Assembly (NCBI GenBank): GCA_031549175.1
Contig: JAVBQH010000047.1
Location: forward strand, 1-10,381
Reading direction: 5' to 3'
Origin: WRIS01 sp031549175
Lineage (GTDB): Bacteria; Actinomycetota; Coriobacteriia; Coriobacteriales; Eggerthellaceae
Length of the DNA stretch: 10,381 bases
Part shown: positions 1-7,344 of the stretch, piece by piece
How positions within the stretch are numbered: the first letter of the stretch is position 1
How the letters are laid out: each line of letters starts with the position of its first letter
Program-made: the position numbers and the translations under genes
The notes under the pieces: generated by a model
What the model saw: only the letters and a program-made list of their open reading frames with translations
The model's database searches: none
Told to the model about the DNA's origin: nothing

Positions 1-809
1 AGCAGGAAGAAGCTGCAACCAAACAAAGTGTCGGGACGGGTGGTAAACACCGTTATTATGTCCTCTTCAACAGGTTTTTCGGGAGCCTCCCCCTGCTTGT
101 CACATAGGATGAAATCGACCTCGGCGCCGACTGAGCGGCCAATCCAGTTGGCTTGCATCTGCTTGACGCGTTCGGGCCAGCCCGGCAGCTTGTCAAGGTC
201 GTCGAGGAGCTCTTGCGCATAGTCGGTGATCTTCAGATACCACTGCTCGAGCTCGCGTTTTTCCACAACGCTGTGGCAGCGCCAGCAGGTACCGTTGATC
301 ACCTGCTCGTTGGCAAGCACCGTCCCGCAGTCAGAGCACCAGTTGACCGGAGAACTCTTCCTTTCAACCAGGCCCTTCTTCCACATCTCGAGGAATATCC
401 ACTGCCCCCAGCCGTAGTACTCGGGGTCGCAAGCGACCACGGTGCGGTCCCAGTCATAGGAAAAGCCCATGCGCTTGCAGGACGCCTTCTGGGTTTCGAT
501 GTTTGCATAGGTCCATTTCGCCGGGTGGCTGTTGCTTTTGATGGCCGCGTTCTCTGCGGGGAGGCCGAAGGCGTCCCAACCCATCGGATGAAGCACGTCG
601 AACCCGCGCATCTTCGCATAGCGCGCAATGACGTCGCCGATGGTGTAGTTGCGCACGTGGCCCATGTGGATGTCTCCTGAAGGATAGGGGAACATCTCGA
701 GGACGTATTTCTTCGGCTTCGAAGGATTCTCGCTTACCGTGTACAGTCCATCCTCTTCCCAGGTCTTTTGCAGACGAGGCTCTATTTCATGCGGATTGTA
801 TTCTTTCAT
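1..809 (-). CDS. leuS: leucyl-tRNA synthetase, N-terminal part (cut by window edge)
   Basis: Class I aminoacyl-tRNA synthetase that charges tRNA-Leu with leucine in the cytoplasm. The window holds 269 codons from the start; the C-terminal two thirds lie beyond the left edge. The N-terminus starts MKEYNPHEIEPRLQKTW, and the class I signature HMGH is at residues 48-51 inside PYPSGDIHMGHVRNYTIGD. A zinc-binding insertion has cysteine pairs at 158/161 and 175/178, and the editing (CP1) domain begins with TTRPDT at 256-261. These positions match bacterial LeuRS closely. The ATG at 809 is preceded by an AAAGAGA-type ribosome binding site. The upstream 170 bases contain a large RNA fold and a TATAAT box, so the gene probably has its own promoter. 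The reading frame is intact through the visible part. Confidence 0.97.
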   Translation of the reverse strand, partial: MKEYNPHEIEPRLQKTWEEDGLYTVSENPSKPKKYVLEMFPYPSGDIHMGHVRNYTIGDVIARYAKMRGFDVLHPMGWDAFGLPAENAAIKSNSHPAKWTYANIETQKASCKRMGFSYDWDRTVVACDPEYYGWGQWIFLEMWKKGLVERKSSPVNWCSDCGTVLANEQVINGTCWRCHSVVEKRELEQWYLKITDYAQELLDDLDKLPGWPERVKQMQANWIGRSVGAEVDFILCDKQGEAPEKPVEEDIITVFTTRPDTLFGCSFFL

Positions 810-848
810 GCACATCTCTTTCGCGGCTCTTGTTGAAAACGTCACACC

Positions 849-854
849 ATTATA
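849..854 (-). promoter_or_regulatory. putative -10 box (TATAAT) for leuS
   Basis: A perfect TATAAT lies 40 bases upstream of the leuS ATG and would give a leader of about 30 nt. No good -35 hexamer is seen 16-18 bases upstream, because that space is taken by the 3' arm and U-tract of the upstream RNA stem. Assignment as a promoter is therefore inference. Confidence 0.45.
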
Positions 855-858
855 AATA

Positions 859-985
859 AAAACCGCATCCCGACATGTTGGGAGGCAGGTAAAAACGGCC
901 TGCAAACCAATTGGACCCGAAATATTCATTTCGAGTCCAGGTTACAAGGTAAAACGTGTCCCACTCCATGCGGGGATGCGGTTTT
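859..985 (-). ncRNA. structured RNA / elaborate terminator between the PRC-barrel gene and leuS
   Basis: Bases 859-871 and 973-985 form a perfect 13-bp stem. Inside it, CATG 874-877 pairs with 967-970 and 879-883 pairs with 959-963. The enclosed region carries two hairpins: 912-923 with 928-939 (12 bp, 4-nt loop) and 885-889 with 899-903 (5 bp, 9-nt loop), making a three-way junction. In the minus-strand RNA, positions 917/934 and 873/971 are G-U wobbles, whereas the plus-strand RNA would have C-A mismatches there. The fold is therefore more likely read in the leuS direction. The 3' arm is followed by a U-rich tail (UUUUUAUUU), so it can act as an intrinsic terminator for the upstream gene, whose stop codon touches the 5' arm. 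It lacks the T-box core and I do not recognise the family; it could be an attenuator, a 3'-end-derived small RNA or just an unusual terminator. Confidence 0.55.
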
Positions 986-1781
986 ACGCTTCGACACTCA
1001 TGGTAAGAAGGAGCAGCGCATCATGTGTTTGTGCTTCTTCGATCAGTTCTTTCGTCAGCGTCGTTCCCTGGGAGACCTTGAACGCGCCATCCTTGCTCAC
1101 GACGTCTTCGCTGACGACGGCATCGACCAAGAACTCCTTCAAGACCTCGTCCTCGTCAATATCTGCCTGGCCTTGCGTTGCTGCGTCCTCGCCCTCCTGC
1201 TCTTCAAGCGAAGGTTGCGTGGCTTCGTTTTCCGAAAGCGGAGCCTCTTTGGGAGCCTCGTTGTCGGGCTCTTCTTCCACGGCCTTTTCCGTCGCCTCAT
1301 CATTCCCGCCCGCACGCAGTTCGGCTGCGGTTGCCTCGCCGTCGTCGACAAAAATAAAATCCGAGGCGAAGAATATGAAGGCATCCGCAGAAAACTCTTT
1401 CTGCTTGTCGACGCTGACCTTCAACACGGTGCCGAACACGGGATCGAATTCGTAGCCGTCTACGAGGCCCAGGCGGTTGCCGGTGCGTGAGAAGACCTCA
1501 ACGCCAACCAGGCGGAATCCGTCTTTGAGCACGTTCGCGGCATGGGGGTCGCCGGTGGCCAGAAGGTCGTCGCGGCTCTGGATGGTCACGAAGGTATCGC
1601 CGACTGCAAGAGCCTTGTCAAAAGGGAGCACCAAAGGAGTGTTTGTCGATTCGCTGTTGACAACATAATGGCTGACCGCGAGCGTGTCGCAGTCAACACA
1701 CTGCTCCTTCATCCTGCCGATCCTCTTCCGATCGTCAAGAGAAACTATCTCACGAGTAAGAATCGTTTCGTTTGTTTCCAT
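984..1781 (-). CDS. PRC-barrel domain protein with acidic linker
   Basis: Protein of 265 residues with no signal peptide or membrane segment, so probably cytoplasmic. Residues about 8-75 and 87-147 read as two PRC-barrel-like beta modules (IVSLDDRKRIGRM..., then VGVEVFSRTGNRLGLVDGYEFDPVFGTVLKV). PRC barrels occur in RimM, photosynthetic reaction centre subunit H and many small proteins of unknown role. A CxDC pair (CVDC) is at 28-31. Residues about 148-212 are strongly acidic, rich in E, D, A and Q, and likely disordered. The last 50 residues form another beta-like module (SEDVVSKDGAFKVSQGTTL...ELIEEA), reminiscent of short repeats in sandwich-barrel folds of the RNA polymerase large subunit; that comparison is inference. 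The ATG at 1781 has a GAAAGGG ribosome binding site 6 bases upstream. The specific function is unknown. Confidence 0.8.
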   Translation of the reverse strand: METNETILTREIVSLDDRKRIGRMKEQCVDCDTLAVSHYVVNSESTNTPLVLPFDKALAVGDTFVTIQSRDDLLATGDPHAANVLKDGFRLVGVEVFSRTGNRLGLVDGYEFDPVFGTVLKVSVDKQKEFSADAFIFFASDFIFVDDGEATAAELRAGGNDEATEKAVEEEPDNEAPKEAPLSENEATQPSLEEQEGEDAATQGQADIDEDEVLKEFLVDAVVSEDVVSKDGAFKVSQGTTLTKELIEEAQTHDALLLLTMSVEA

Positions 1782-1893
1782 GCTTGCCCTTTCTCGCTCT
1801 GCTTTAGGTTTGCAGCAGGTGCATCATGTGGCTGCCATCCGATGCGTAACCTGTATTGTATAGTATGCCGTGTCTCTCAGCCTCTAAAGAATC

Positions 1894-2799
1894 CTATTTA
1901 GTCGAATCGACTCCGCCTTCGCCCAGCATCACCGTCGAGCCGTTGAACACCTCGTACGTGTTGGTCGAAAGGAGCGTACTCGAGGTCTTCACGCCGTCTT
2001 TGTAATAGACCCTGTATGCCTCGACGACATAGAGCGTTTTATCCGAAGAGCCGGTATCGCCGGTGATCTGCCGTGCTTCTTGTCCATCATAGCGCTTGAT
2101 GATCTTTGAGGTCACATCGATAGAGACCCCCTCACCCAAAGGATGCCCCTCGATCGCCACCGTGACCGTCTGCCCGACGGATTTCGCGTTTATCCACACC
2201 GGGTATTCCGAGTTGTTCTTCAGCTTGAGGTCCATCAACCCGTACACGAGCGTCGCGTCCAGGCCTATAGGCGCGTAGTCGGACACGAGCGAATGGGCGT
2301 GGCGCTCGACAACCTGCATATCGGCTTTCAAGGCTGCCACGTACAAGGTCGTAGAGACTTGGCATATGCCGCCTCCACGGGCATATTCGATGTCGCTGCC
2401 ATAGATCACCGGGGCAAGCTGGTAGCGCTCGTCATGTTCCGTATCGCCAACCAGGTCGTTGAAGGAAAAGGTCTCGCCAGGCTTGATTTCGACCCCGTTG
2501 ACGGCCTCCGTCGCGAGGGCGACGTTGTGGGCACGCTGCGCATCCTCGCTTTGCGAAACGGTCTTGTATTCGGATATGACCTGCCGATCAGGGGAGGTGG
2601 AACCCTTCCCTTCCTGGGCGCTTTGGTCTGGGGCGGCCTTTGCGGCTGCCTGCTGCTCTGCCGTCGCCCACATCGTCGGGTTCCCGAACGCGATAAGGCC
2701 CGAGACCGCGATGCTGCAGACGGCGATTATTGCAAGCACGGCAGGCGTCGGCTTCGCCTTCCCTGTATTCCGCTGTGTGTTTCCCATGCCTGTGCCCAT
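1894..2799 (-). CDS. VanW-domain membrane-anchored protein
   Basis: Protein of 301 residues. After a short basic N-terminus (NTGKAKP), one hydrophobic helix at about 20-39 should anchor it in the membrane, with the rest outside. Residues about 85-215 are a VanW domain: AxxRAHNVALATEAVNGVEIKPGETFSFN, then GGGICQVSTTLY at 142-153, RHAHS at 166-170, and YGLMDLKLKNNSEYPVWI at 186-203. VanW (PF04294) is named after a gene in vanB-type glycopeptide-resistance operons, but its biochemical function is not established; nothing here indicates vancomycin resistance, since no vanH/A/X-like genes are near. The C-terminal 80 residues are beta-rich. The start lies 4 bases after the stop of the upstream membrane protein, and its AGGGCAGG ribosome binding site is inside that gene's last codons, so translation is probably coupled. 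A second ATG at 2787 is possible but has a poorer ribosome binding site. Confidence 0.88.
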   Translation of the reverse strand: MGTGMGNTQRNTGKAKPTPAVLAIIAVCSIAVSGLIAFGNPTMWATAEQQAAAKAAPDQSAQEGKGSTSPDRQVISEYKTVSQSEDAQRAHNVALATEAVNGVEIKPGETFSFNDLVGDTEHDERYQLAPVIYGSDIEYARGGGICQVSTTLYVAALKADMQVVERHAHSLVSDYAPIGLDATLVYGLMDLKLKNNSEYPVWINAKSVGQTVTVAIEGHPLGEGVSIDVTSKIIKRYDGQEARQITGDTGSSDKTLYVVEAYRVYYKDGVKTSSTLLSTNTYEVFNGSTVMLGEGGVDSTK

Positions 2800-2803
2800 G
2801 GAT

Positions 2804-3865
2804 CTAACCTGCCCTCAAAACGGCATCGAGCTTCATGAGCTCGAGGGGGCTTAACTCGTCGACCGAGTCTTCAAGCCTAGCCGCGGCCTTTCGTGCCTCC
2901 CCAAGCATATCTGCCTTCACATAGCACGAGACCGCCTCGAAAAGCGCCTTGCGTGTTAGGTCGTGCTGGTCAGCAAGGTTTGCGCTTTCAACGTAAAGGC
3001 GGGCAGCGATGGCGGGCACGCCCTTTTTCTTGAACGACTCCGCCTTGTTGAAGCAGGTTTCGAACGGGTTTTCCTCCGGCACTTCAGGAGCAGGTTCAGA
3101 AGTGGGCGCGAGGGCGTCCTCAGTGCTCTTGTCGTCGATGACCGCCCCGTCGCTTTGGGAAACAAAAGCATGTTTTTCCTGCTCAAAGGCATTTTCAAGA
3201 AGGACTTCCGGCACGCGTGTTTCAAGGGGGCCGGGTACGGCAGGCCCGGATTGTTCGGACGTGTCAGGCTCGGCCGCGGTTGTCTGGGGCTTTTCCGCAG
3301 ACTCCGCATCGGACGCCACGGCAACCGGGGTGGGAATCACGGCTGCCTCCTCTTCGACCAGGGGCGGGGCTTCATCGACAAGGTCTAGGAAGCTCGGCCT
3401 CTTTTCAGCGGCCGCCTGGGGCTTGCCTTTCTTCGGCTTCCCCTCCACCGTGGCCATGCCGAAGGATTCGGTCACCCAGACATCTTGCGTCAGGGGAGAG
3501 GCACTTTGCATGTCTGGATCAACCGTGGGTTCCTCTGCGACGCTCGATGAAAACGCAACATCCGGCCGCCTGCTCGGGCTCGCATGCCGGGCAGAGGCGG
3601 GAGCCTTCTTCAACAGGGACGCCGAGGTGATCGCATATATGGCAATCGGCACAAAAATGCAGGCCAAGGTGAAAACGGGGATGATCCAAACCTGGGAGAG
3701 CTCGATCACGACGATACAGAACAGGATGAAAAGCAGGGCAAGCGAAATAAAGGCGAATGCGCTCGCCTTTTTCTGTACCGCATCCTTGCTCAATACAACG
3801 CTGGAAACCAGACCGACCAAGACTATGAGAGTCATCAGAATGATCCCCAGCCAAGAACTCAACAC
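2804..3865 (-). CDS. three-helix membrane protein with C-terminal TPR-like region
   Basis: Protein of 353 residues that I cannot assign to a named family. Three hydrophobic helices lie at about 5-25, 36-55 and 60-83. A long Pro/Ala/Glu-rich, low-complexity and probably disordered stretch covers about 88-262. The last 90 residues are helical and alternate like TPR or sel1-type repeats (ENPFETCFNKAESFKKKGVPAIAARLY..., then LTRKALFEAVSCYVKADMLGEARKAAARL). The start is GTG at 3865, chosen because AGGTGG sits 7 bases upstream and the first membrane helix begins at once. The gene is immediately followed by the VanW gene, suggesting the two act together at the envelope. A protein-interaction role for the tail is inference. 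Confidence 0.8.
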   Translation of the reverse strand: MLSSWLGIILMTLIVLVGLVSSVVLSKDAVQKKASAFAFISLALLFILFCIVVIELSQVWIIPVFTLACIFVPIAIYAITSASLLKKAPASARHASPSRRPDVAFSSSVAEEPTVDPDMQSASPLTQDVWVTESFGMATVEGKPKKGKPQAAAEKRPSFLDLVDEAPPLVEEEAAVIPTPVAVASDAESAEKPQTTAAEPDTSEQSGPAVPGPLETRVPEVLLENAFEQEKHAFVSQSDGAVIDDKSTEDALAPTSEPAPEVPEENPFETCFNKAESFKKKGVPAIAARLYVESANLADQHDLTRKALFEAVSCYVKADMLGEARKAAARLEDSVDELSPLELMKLDAVLRAG

Positions 3866-3933
3866 CTAATGACCACCTTTTGCCCAACCATCCAAGACCT
3901 CAGCCATAACGCATAGTGAAATCAACTGCAGAG

Positions 3934-3939
3934 AGTATA
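3934..3939 (-). promoter_or_regulatory. possible -10 box (TATACT) for the membrane protein/VanW pair
   Basis: TATACT on the minus strand lies about 70 bases upstream of the GTG start, in the 177-base gap after guaB. The hexamer 17 bases upstream (AAGGCA) is a poor -35. The gap otherwise holds only a short hairpin at its guaB end, so a promoter is expected here, but this assignment is weak. Confidence 0.3.
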
Positions 3940-4025
3940 GCATGAATTCATAGAAATGCCTTGTGGCACACCGCCTGCAAGGCTCATGGCATTCTTGGTC
4001 GTATGGGTTTGTCCAGTGCCGGCTA

Positions 4026-4040
4026 GGGGAAGCTGTCCCC
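4026..4040 (-). repeat. short GC-rich hairpin just after guaB stop
   Basis: GGGGA (4026-4030) and TCCCC (4036-4040) form a 5-bp stem with a 5-base loop, starting two bases after the guaB stop codon. There is no U-tract on either strand, so it is not a classical intrinsic terminator. It may stabilise the 3' end or be a REP-like palindrome. Confidence 0.4.
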
Positions 4041-4042
4041 GG

Positions 4043-5563
4043 CTATTGCATCGTGCTGCCGACGTAAGGCGTCTTGTCCTTTAAGAGCACGTCGTGGGCG
4101 CCGCCTTCGACTATCGAGGTCGAGCTGATCACCGTAAGCTTCGCCTTCTCCTGCATCTCTCGGATGGAAAGGGCGCCGCAATTGCACATGGTCGACTTCA
4201 CCTTCGAGAGCGTCAGGTCGACATTGTCCTTCAGGGCACCGGCATACGGGACATAGGAATCGACGCCCTCCTCGAAGGTGAGGCCGCTTTTTTCGCCGCC
4301 GAGGTCGTAGCGCTGCCAGTTACGGGCACGGGCCGAGCCTTCGCCCCAGTACTCCTTCATATAGCTGCCGTTGATGTTCACCTTGTTGGTGGGGCTTTCG
4401 TCGAAGCGTGCGAAGTAGCGGCCGAGCATCATGAAGTCGGCACCCATTGCCAAGGCAAGGGTCATGTGGTGGTCATAGACGATGCCTCCGTCAGAGCAGA
4501 CGGGGACATAGATGCCGGTTGCCCGATAATACTCGTCACGTGCCTGGGCTACCTCGATCAGGGCTGTTGCCTGACCCCGTCCGATTCCCTTCTGCTCGCG
4601 GGTTATGCAGATCGAGCCGCCGCCGATGCCCACTTTGATGAAGTCGGCCCCGGCCTCTGCCAAAAACCGGAACCCTTCGGCGTCCACCACGTTTCCGGCC
4701 CCGATCTTCGCCTCGTCACCATAATGGTCGCGCACCCAGGCAATCGTCTGCTTCTGCCATTCCGAATAGCCTTCCGAGCTGTCTATGCAGAGTATGTCGG
4801 CCCCGGCCTCTATGAGCGCGGGAACACGTTCGGCATAGTCGCGGGTGTTGATGCCGGCGCCCACCATGTAGCGCTTGTGCGAATCGAGCATCTCGAAGGG
4901 GTTCGACTTGTGCGAGTCGTAGTCCTTGCGAAACACCATGTATACAAGACGGTCCTGGTCGTCGACGATGGGGACCGAGTTCAGCTTGTGTTCCCATATC
5001 AGGTCGTTCGCCGTTTTCAAGGTGGTGTCGAGGGGGGCGACGATCATCTTTTCCCGGGGGGTCATGAAGTCGGCGACCTTCTCCGAGACATCCATGCGGG
5101 AGACACGATAGTCGCGGCTGGTCACAATACCCATGAGTTTCCCGCGGGCACTGCCGTCGTCGGTCACCGGCATAGTGGAGTGCCCATACTTCTCCTTCAA
5201 GGCCAAGACGTCGGCGAGGGTCATCGAGGGTGCGAGGTTGGCATCGCTTTTCACGAAGCCCGCCTTGTAGTCTTTCACGCGGGCGACCATGGCGGCCTGC
5301 TTTTCCACCGTTTGGGATCCATAGATGAAGGAGAGCCCGCCTTCGGTGGCAAGCGCAATAGCCATGCCGTCATCGGAGACCGATTGCATGATGGCCGAGA
5401 CCATGGGGATGTTCAAGGAAAGCGGAGCCTCCCCGCCCTTTTTGAATCTCACCAATGGCGTTTTCAGGCTCACCTGCGAAGGTATGCACTCCGAAGATGA
5501 GAATCCGGGAACCAACAAATACTCGTTGAAAGTACGGGAAGGCTCATCGAAATAAAATGCCAT
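4043..5563 (-). CDS. guaB: IMP dehydrogenase
   Basis: Oxidises IMP to XMP with NAD+, the committed step of GMP synthesis, in the cytoplasm. The 506-residue protein has the usual (beta/alpha)8 barrel interrupted by two CBS domains at about 107-215 (SMTLADVLALKEKYGHSTMPV; DFMTPREKM...LNSVPIVDD). The catalytic loop GGGSICITREQKGIGRGQ carries Cys319. SDGG at 357-360 should bind the IMP phosphate, CIDSSEGYS at 259-267 belongs to the NAD site, and the mobile flap has the Arg418-Tyr419 dyad (NWQRYDLGG). The GGGSIC loop and GMGADF-like barrel segments resemble the IMPDH variant common in anaerobic Firmicutes and relatives rather than the E. coli form. The flap and two CBS domains argue against GMP reductase. 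ATG at 5563 follows AAAGGAG by 8 bases. It lies 54 bases after the M18 peptidase gene on the same strand with no terminator visible, so co-transcription is possible. Confidence 0.96.
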   Translation of the reverse strand: MAFYFDEPSRTFNEYLLVPGFSSSECIPSQVSLKTPLVRFKKGGEAPLSLNIPMVSAIMQSVSDDGMAIALATEGGLSFIYGSQTVEKQAAMVARVKDYKAGFVKSDANLAPSMTLADVLALKEKYGHSTMPVTDDGSARGKLMGIVTSRDYRVSRMDVSEKVADFMTPREKMIVAPLDTTLKTANDLIWEHKLNSVPIVDDQDRLVYMVFRKDYDSHKSNPFEMLDSHKRYMVGAGINTRDYAERVPALIEAGADILCIDSSEGYSEWQKQTIAWVRDHYGDEAKIGAGNVVDAEGFRFLAEAGADFIKVGIGGGSICITREQKGIGRGQATALIEVAQARDEYYRATGIYVPVCSDGGIVYDHHMTLALAMGADFMMLGRYFARFDESPTNKVNINGSYMKEYWGEGSARARNWQRYDLGGEKSGLTFEEGVDSYVPYAGALKDNVDLTLSKVKSTMCNCGALSIREMQEKAKLTVISSTSIVEGGAHDVLLKDKTPYVGSTMQ

Positions 5564-5617
5564 GTGTGTATCTCCTTTGCGGTTCAGCTCCTGTTTTCTT
5601 GTTGACTTCGTATTGTA

Positions 5618-7090
5618 CTACGCAAGCTCCAAAAAGGCGGAATAACCCTTGTATGCTTCATAAATATCGACCTTGGAACTTACCTCCCAAGGAGAGTGCA
5701 TGGAAAGCACGGCGACGCCCGAATCGATGACGTTCATGCCGTATTCCGCCGGGATGTAGGCAATGGTGCCTCCTCCACCTGCATCGACCTTGCCGAGTTC
5801 GGCAGTGTGGAAGCTTATGTCGCGTTCTTCCATGATGGCGCGGATGCGGGCGAGGTATTCCGCGGAGGCATCGTTGCTCCCCGATTTGCCGCGGGCGCCC
5901 GTGTATTTGTTGAAGACAAGCCCCTTGCCAAGATACCCCGAGTTCTTCGGCTCGAAAACCGATGGGTAAAGCGGGTCGAAGCCCGCGCTCACATCGGAGG
6001 AGAGCATGCTTGAGGCCGCAAGGGCGCGCCGCAGGGCAAGGTTGCCTCCCGCACCTGCAAGCTCCATCACCTCGGCAATGGTGTTCTCGAAGAACCGCGA
6101 CGCCATGCCGGTGGCGCCGACGCTTCCGATCTCTTCTTTGTCAACCAAGATGCAGACGCAGGTCTTCGTGGGATTCTCGACTGCAAGCTGCGCCATAAGC
6201 GACGGGTATGCACAGACGCGGTCGTCTTGCCCGTAGCCGATCACCATGCTGCGGTCGAGGCCGCAGTCACGGGCTGGCCCGGCGGGCACCACTTCAAGCT
6301 CTGCAGAAAGGAAGTCGCTTTCCTCTAACCCGTACTTCTCGTACAGCAAGGAGAGTATAAAAGCCTTGACCGGCTCCTTTTCCGCAACCTTGGCAATCGC
6401 CTCTTCCGGGCTGGCGGGTTCCTCGTCCATGCCTTGGCTGCCGTCTGAGCGGGTGCCTTCGCCATCTTCGCCTTTCTCGATGATCAGAGGGCGGCTTCCC
6501 ACCAGCAGGTCGAGGTTCTCGCCTTCAACCACCTGCCCCGCCTTCTTATCCATCTGCTCCCGTGCCAGATGGATAAGCAGATCAGTGACGCAAAAGACCG
6601 GGTCGGCCGGGTCTTCGCCGACCGTCACCTGCACGACTTCGCCGGTCTTCCTGACGACCACCCCGTGGATGGCAAGCGGCAACGTGACCCATTGGTATTG
6701 CTTGATGCCGCCGTAGTAATGGGTGTCGAGCAAGGCGAAGTCGTTGGATTCGTAGAGGGGGTTTTGCTTGATATCGAGACGCGGCGAATCGATGTGTGCG
6801 CCGAGGATGTTGAGGCCGGCTTCGAGGGCTTCCGTGCCGACATGGGTGAGTATCAGCGCCTTCCCATGGGAGTGCGTCCATACCTTGCTGCCTGGCTTGA
6901 GCTTCTGACCTGAACGTATTGCCTCCTCAAGGCTTACGTATCCCGCTTCCTCCGCCTGTCTGATGGCAAAGTCTGCGCACTCGCGTTCGGTCTTGCACGC
7001 TGAGATGAAGTCGATATAGCCTTTGGCGAAGGCCTCGACGGAGTCTTCCCCGTTCGTTTCATACTTCTTCCATGCGTTTTTGAATTCCAT
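5618..7090 (-). CDS. M18-family metallo-aminopeptidase
   Basis: Cytoplasmic zinc aminopeptidase of family M18 that removes N-terminal residues from peptides; substrate preference (acidic versus basic) cannot be read from the sequence. The chosen start is ATG at 7090, giving MEFKNAWKKYETNGED and 490 residues, because AAAGGA lies 8 bases upstream. The frame is open further, to 7177, but those 29 residues lack a good ribosome binding site and include promoter-leader DNA. Motifs in the 490-residue numbering: GAHIDSPRLD at 97-106 (first metal ligand and catalytic Asp), YGQDDR at 286-291 (bridging Asp), DKEEIG at 317-322 (general-base Glu and metal ligand), SAGFDP at 368-373 (Asp), and MHSPWE at 464-469 (final His ligand). 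These are the family's metal and catalytic elements in the right order. M18 enzymes usually form dodecameric tetrahedral shells. Confidence 0.93.
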   Translation of the reverse strand: MEFKNAWKKYETNGEDSVEAFAKGYIDFISACKTERECADFAIRQAEEAGYVSLEEAIRSGQKLKPGSKVWTHSHGKALILTHVGTEALEAGLNILGAHIDSPRLDIKQNPLYESNDFALLDTHYYGGIKQYQWVTLPLAIHGVVVRKTGEVVQVTVGEDPADPVFCVTDLLIHLAREQMDKKAGQVVEGENLDLLVGSRPLIIEKGEDGEGTRSDGSQGMDEEPASPEEAIAKVAEKEPVKAFILSLLYEKYGLEESDFLSAELEVVPAGPARDCGLDRSMVIGYGQDDRVCAYPSLMAQLAVENPTKTCVCILVDKEEIGSVGATGMASRFFENTIAEVMELAGAGGNLALRRALAASSMLSSDVSAGFDPLYPSVFEPKNSGYLGKGLVFNKYTGARGKSGSNDASAEYLARIRAIMEERDISFHTAELGKVDAGGGGTIAYIPAEYGMNVIDSGVAVLSMHSPWEVSSKVDIYEAYKGYSAFLELA

Positions 7091-7181
7091 AATCGGCATC
7101 CTTTCGGCGCGGTAGTTGTGCGTTGTGACAAAGCTGTTCCCTCCCACTATAAACGTACGGGAATGCGGAAGGTGCACTAAG

Positions 7182-7187
7182 ATTATA
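7182..7187 (-). promoter_or_regulatory. putative -10 box (TATAAT) for the M18 peptidase gene
   Basis: A perfect TATAAT on the minus strand lies about 92 bases upstream of the ATG at 7090 and would leave a leader of roughly 85 nt. No convincing -35 is seen at 16-18 bases. A second AT-rich element, TATAGT, is nearer the gene at 7147-7152, so the start site is uncertain. Confidence 0.4.
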
Positions 7188-7315
7188 CTGTTCTGCGAGG
7201 CATCTCAAACAAAATCCGGTAACGATATGGGCACAAAGCAGCCGGCTTCCCCAACACGAGGATGGAATTTTGCGACAATGGAGCCTGCCTTCCCAAGTAA
7301 TCTGCAAAAGATTCC

Positions 7316-7344
7316 TTGATATGTTACGGGATAAGTACTATATT
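7316..7344 (+). promoter_or_regulatory. sigma70-type promoter of rubrerythrin gene
   Basis: TTGATA at 7316-7321 and TATATT at 7339-7344 are separated by exactly 17 bases, a good housekeeping-type promoter. The expected start site is near 7350-7352, giving a leader of about 40 nt. The predicted start falls inside the Fur-like palindrome. The rest of the 301-base gap between the divergent genes (7091-7391) holds only the peptidase promoter elements. Confidence 0.75.

Noticed and set aside
850..969. A 39-codon minus-strand frame (ATG at 969, TAA at 850) very rich in aromatic residues (12 of 39), first considered as a leader peptide for leuS.
   Set aside because: No ribosome binding site precedes the ATG, which lies inside the closing stem of the RNA fold. 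The peptide is not leucine-rich. The aromatic bias follows from the T-rich and TGG-containing stems.
810..985. T-box leader upstream of leuS.
   Set aside because: The region is too short for a full stem I plus antiterminator, and the conserved T-box bulge sequence (AGGGUGGNACCGCG-like) is absent.
859..985. A small transposable element (MITE) with terminal inverted repeats.
   Set aside because: No target-site duplication is visible, and the internal base pairs with strand-specific G-U wobbles fit an RNA structure better.
1894..2799. Vancomycin-resistance determinant suggested by the VanW domain.
   Set aside because: VanW domains are widespread in Gram-positives without resistance. No ligase, lactate dehydrogenase or dipeptidase genes of a van cluster are present here.
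2143..2838. 231-residue plus-strand open frame.
   Set aside because: It is antisense to the VanW gene, has no recognisable motif and no good ribosome binding site.
4094..5500. Long 468-residue open frame on the plus strand.
   Set aside because: It is fully antisense to guaB, which has all family motifs. Its composition (rich in H, G, V and D) is a codon shadow of the real gene.
7116..7319. 67-residue plus-strand open frame before rubrerythrin.
   Set aside because: It spans the promoter region of the divergent peptidase gene, lacks a ribosome binding site and resembles no family.
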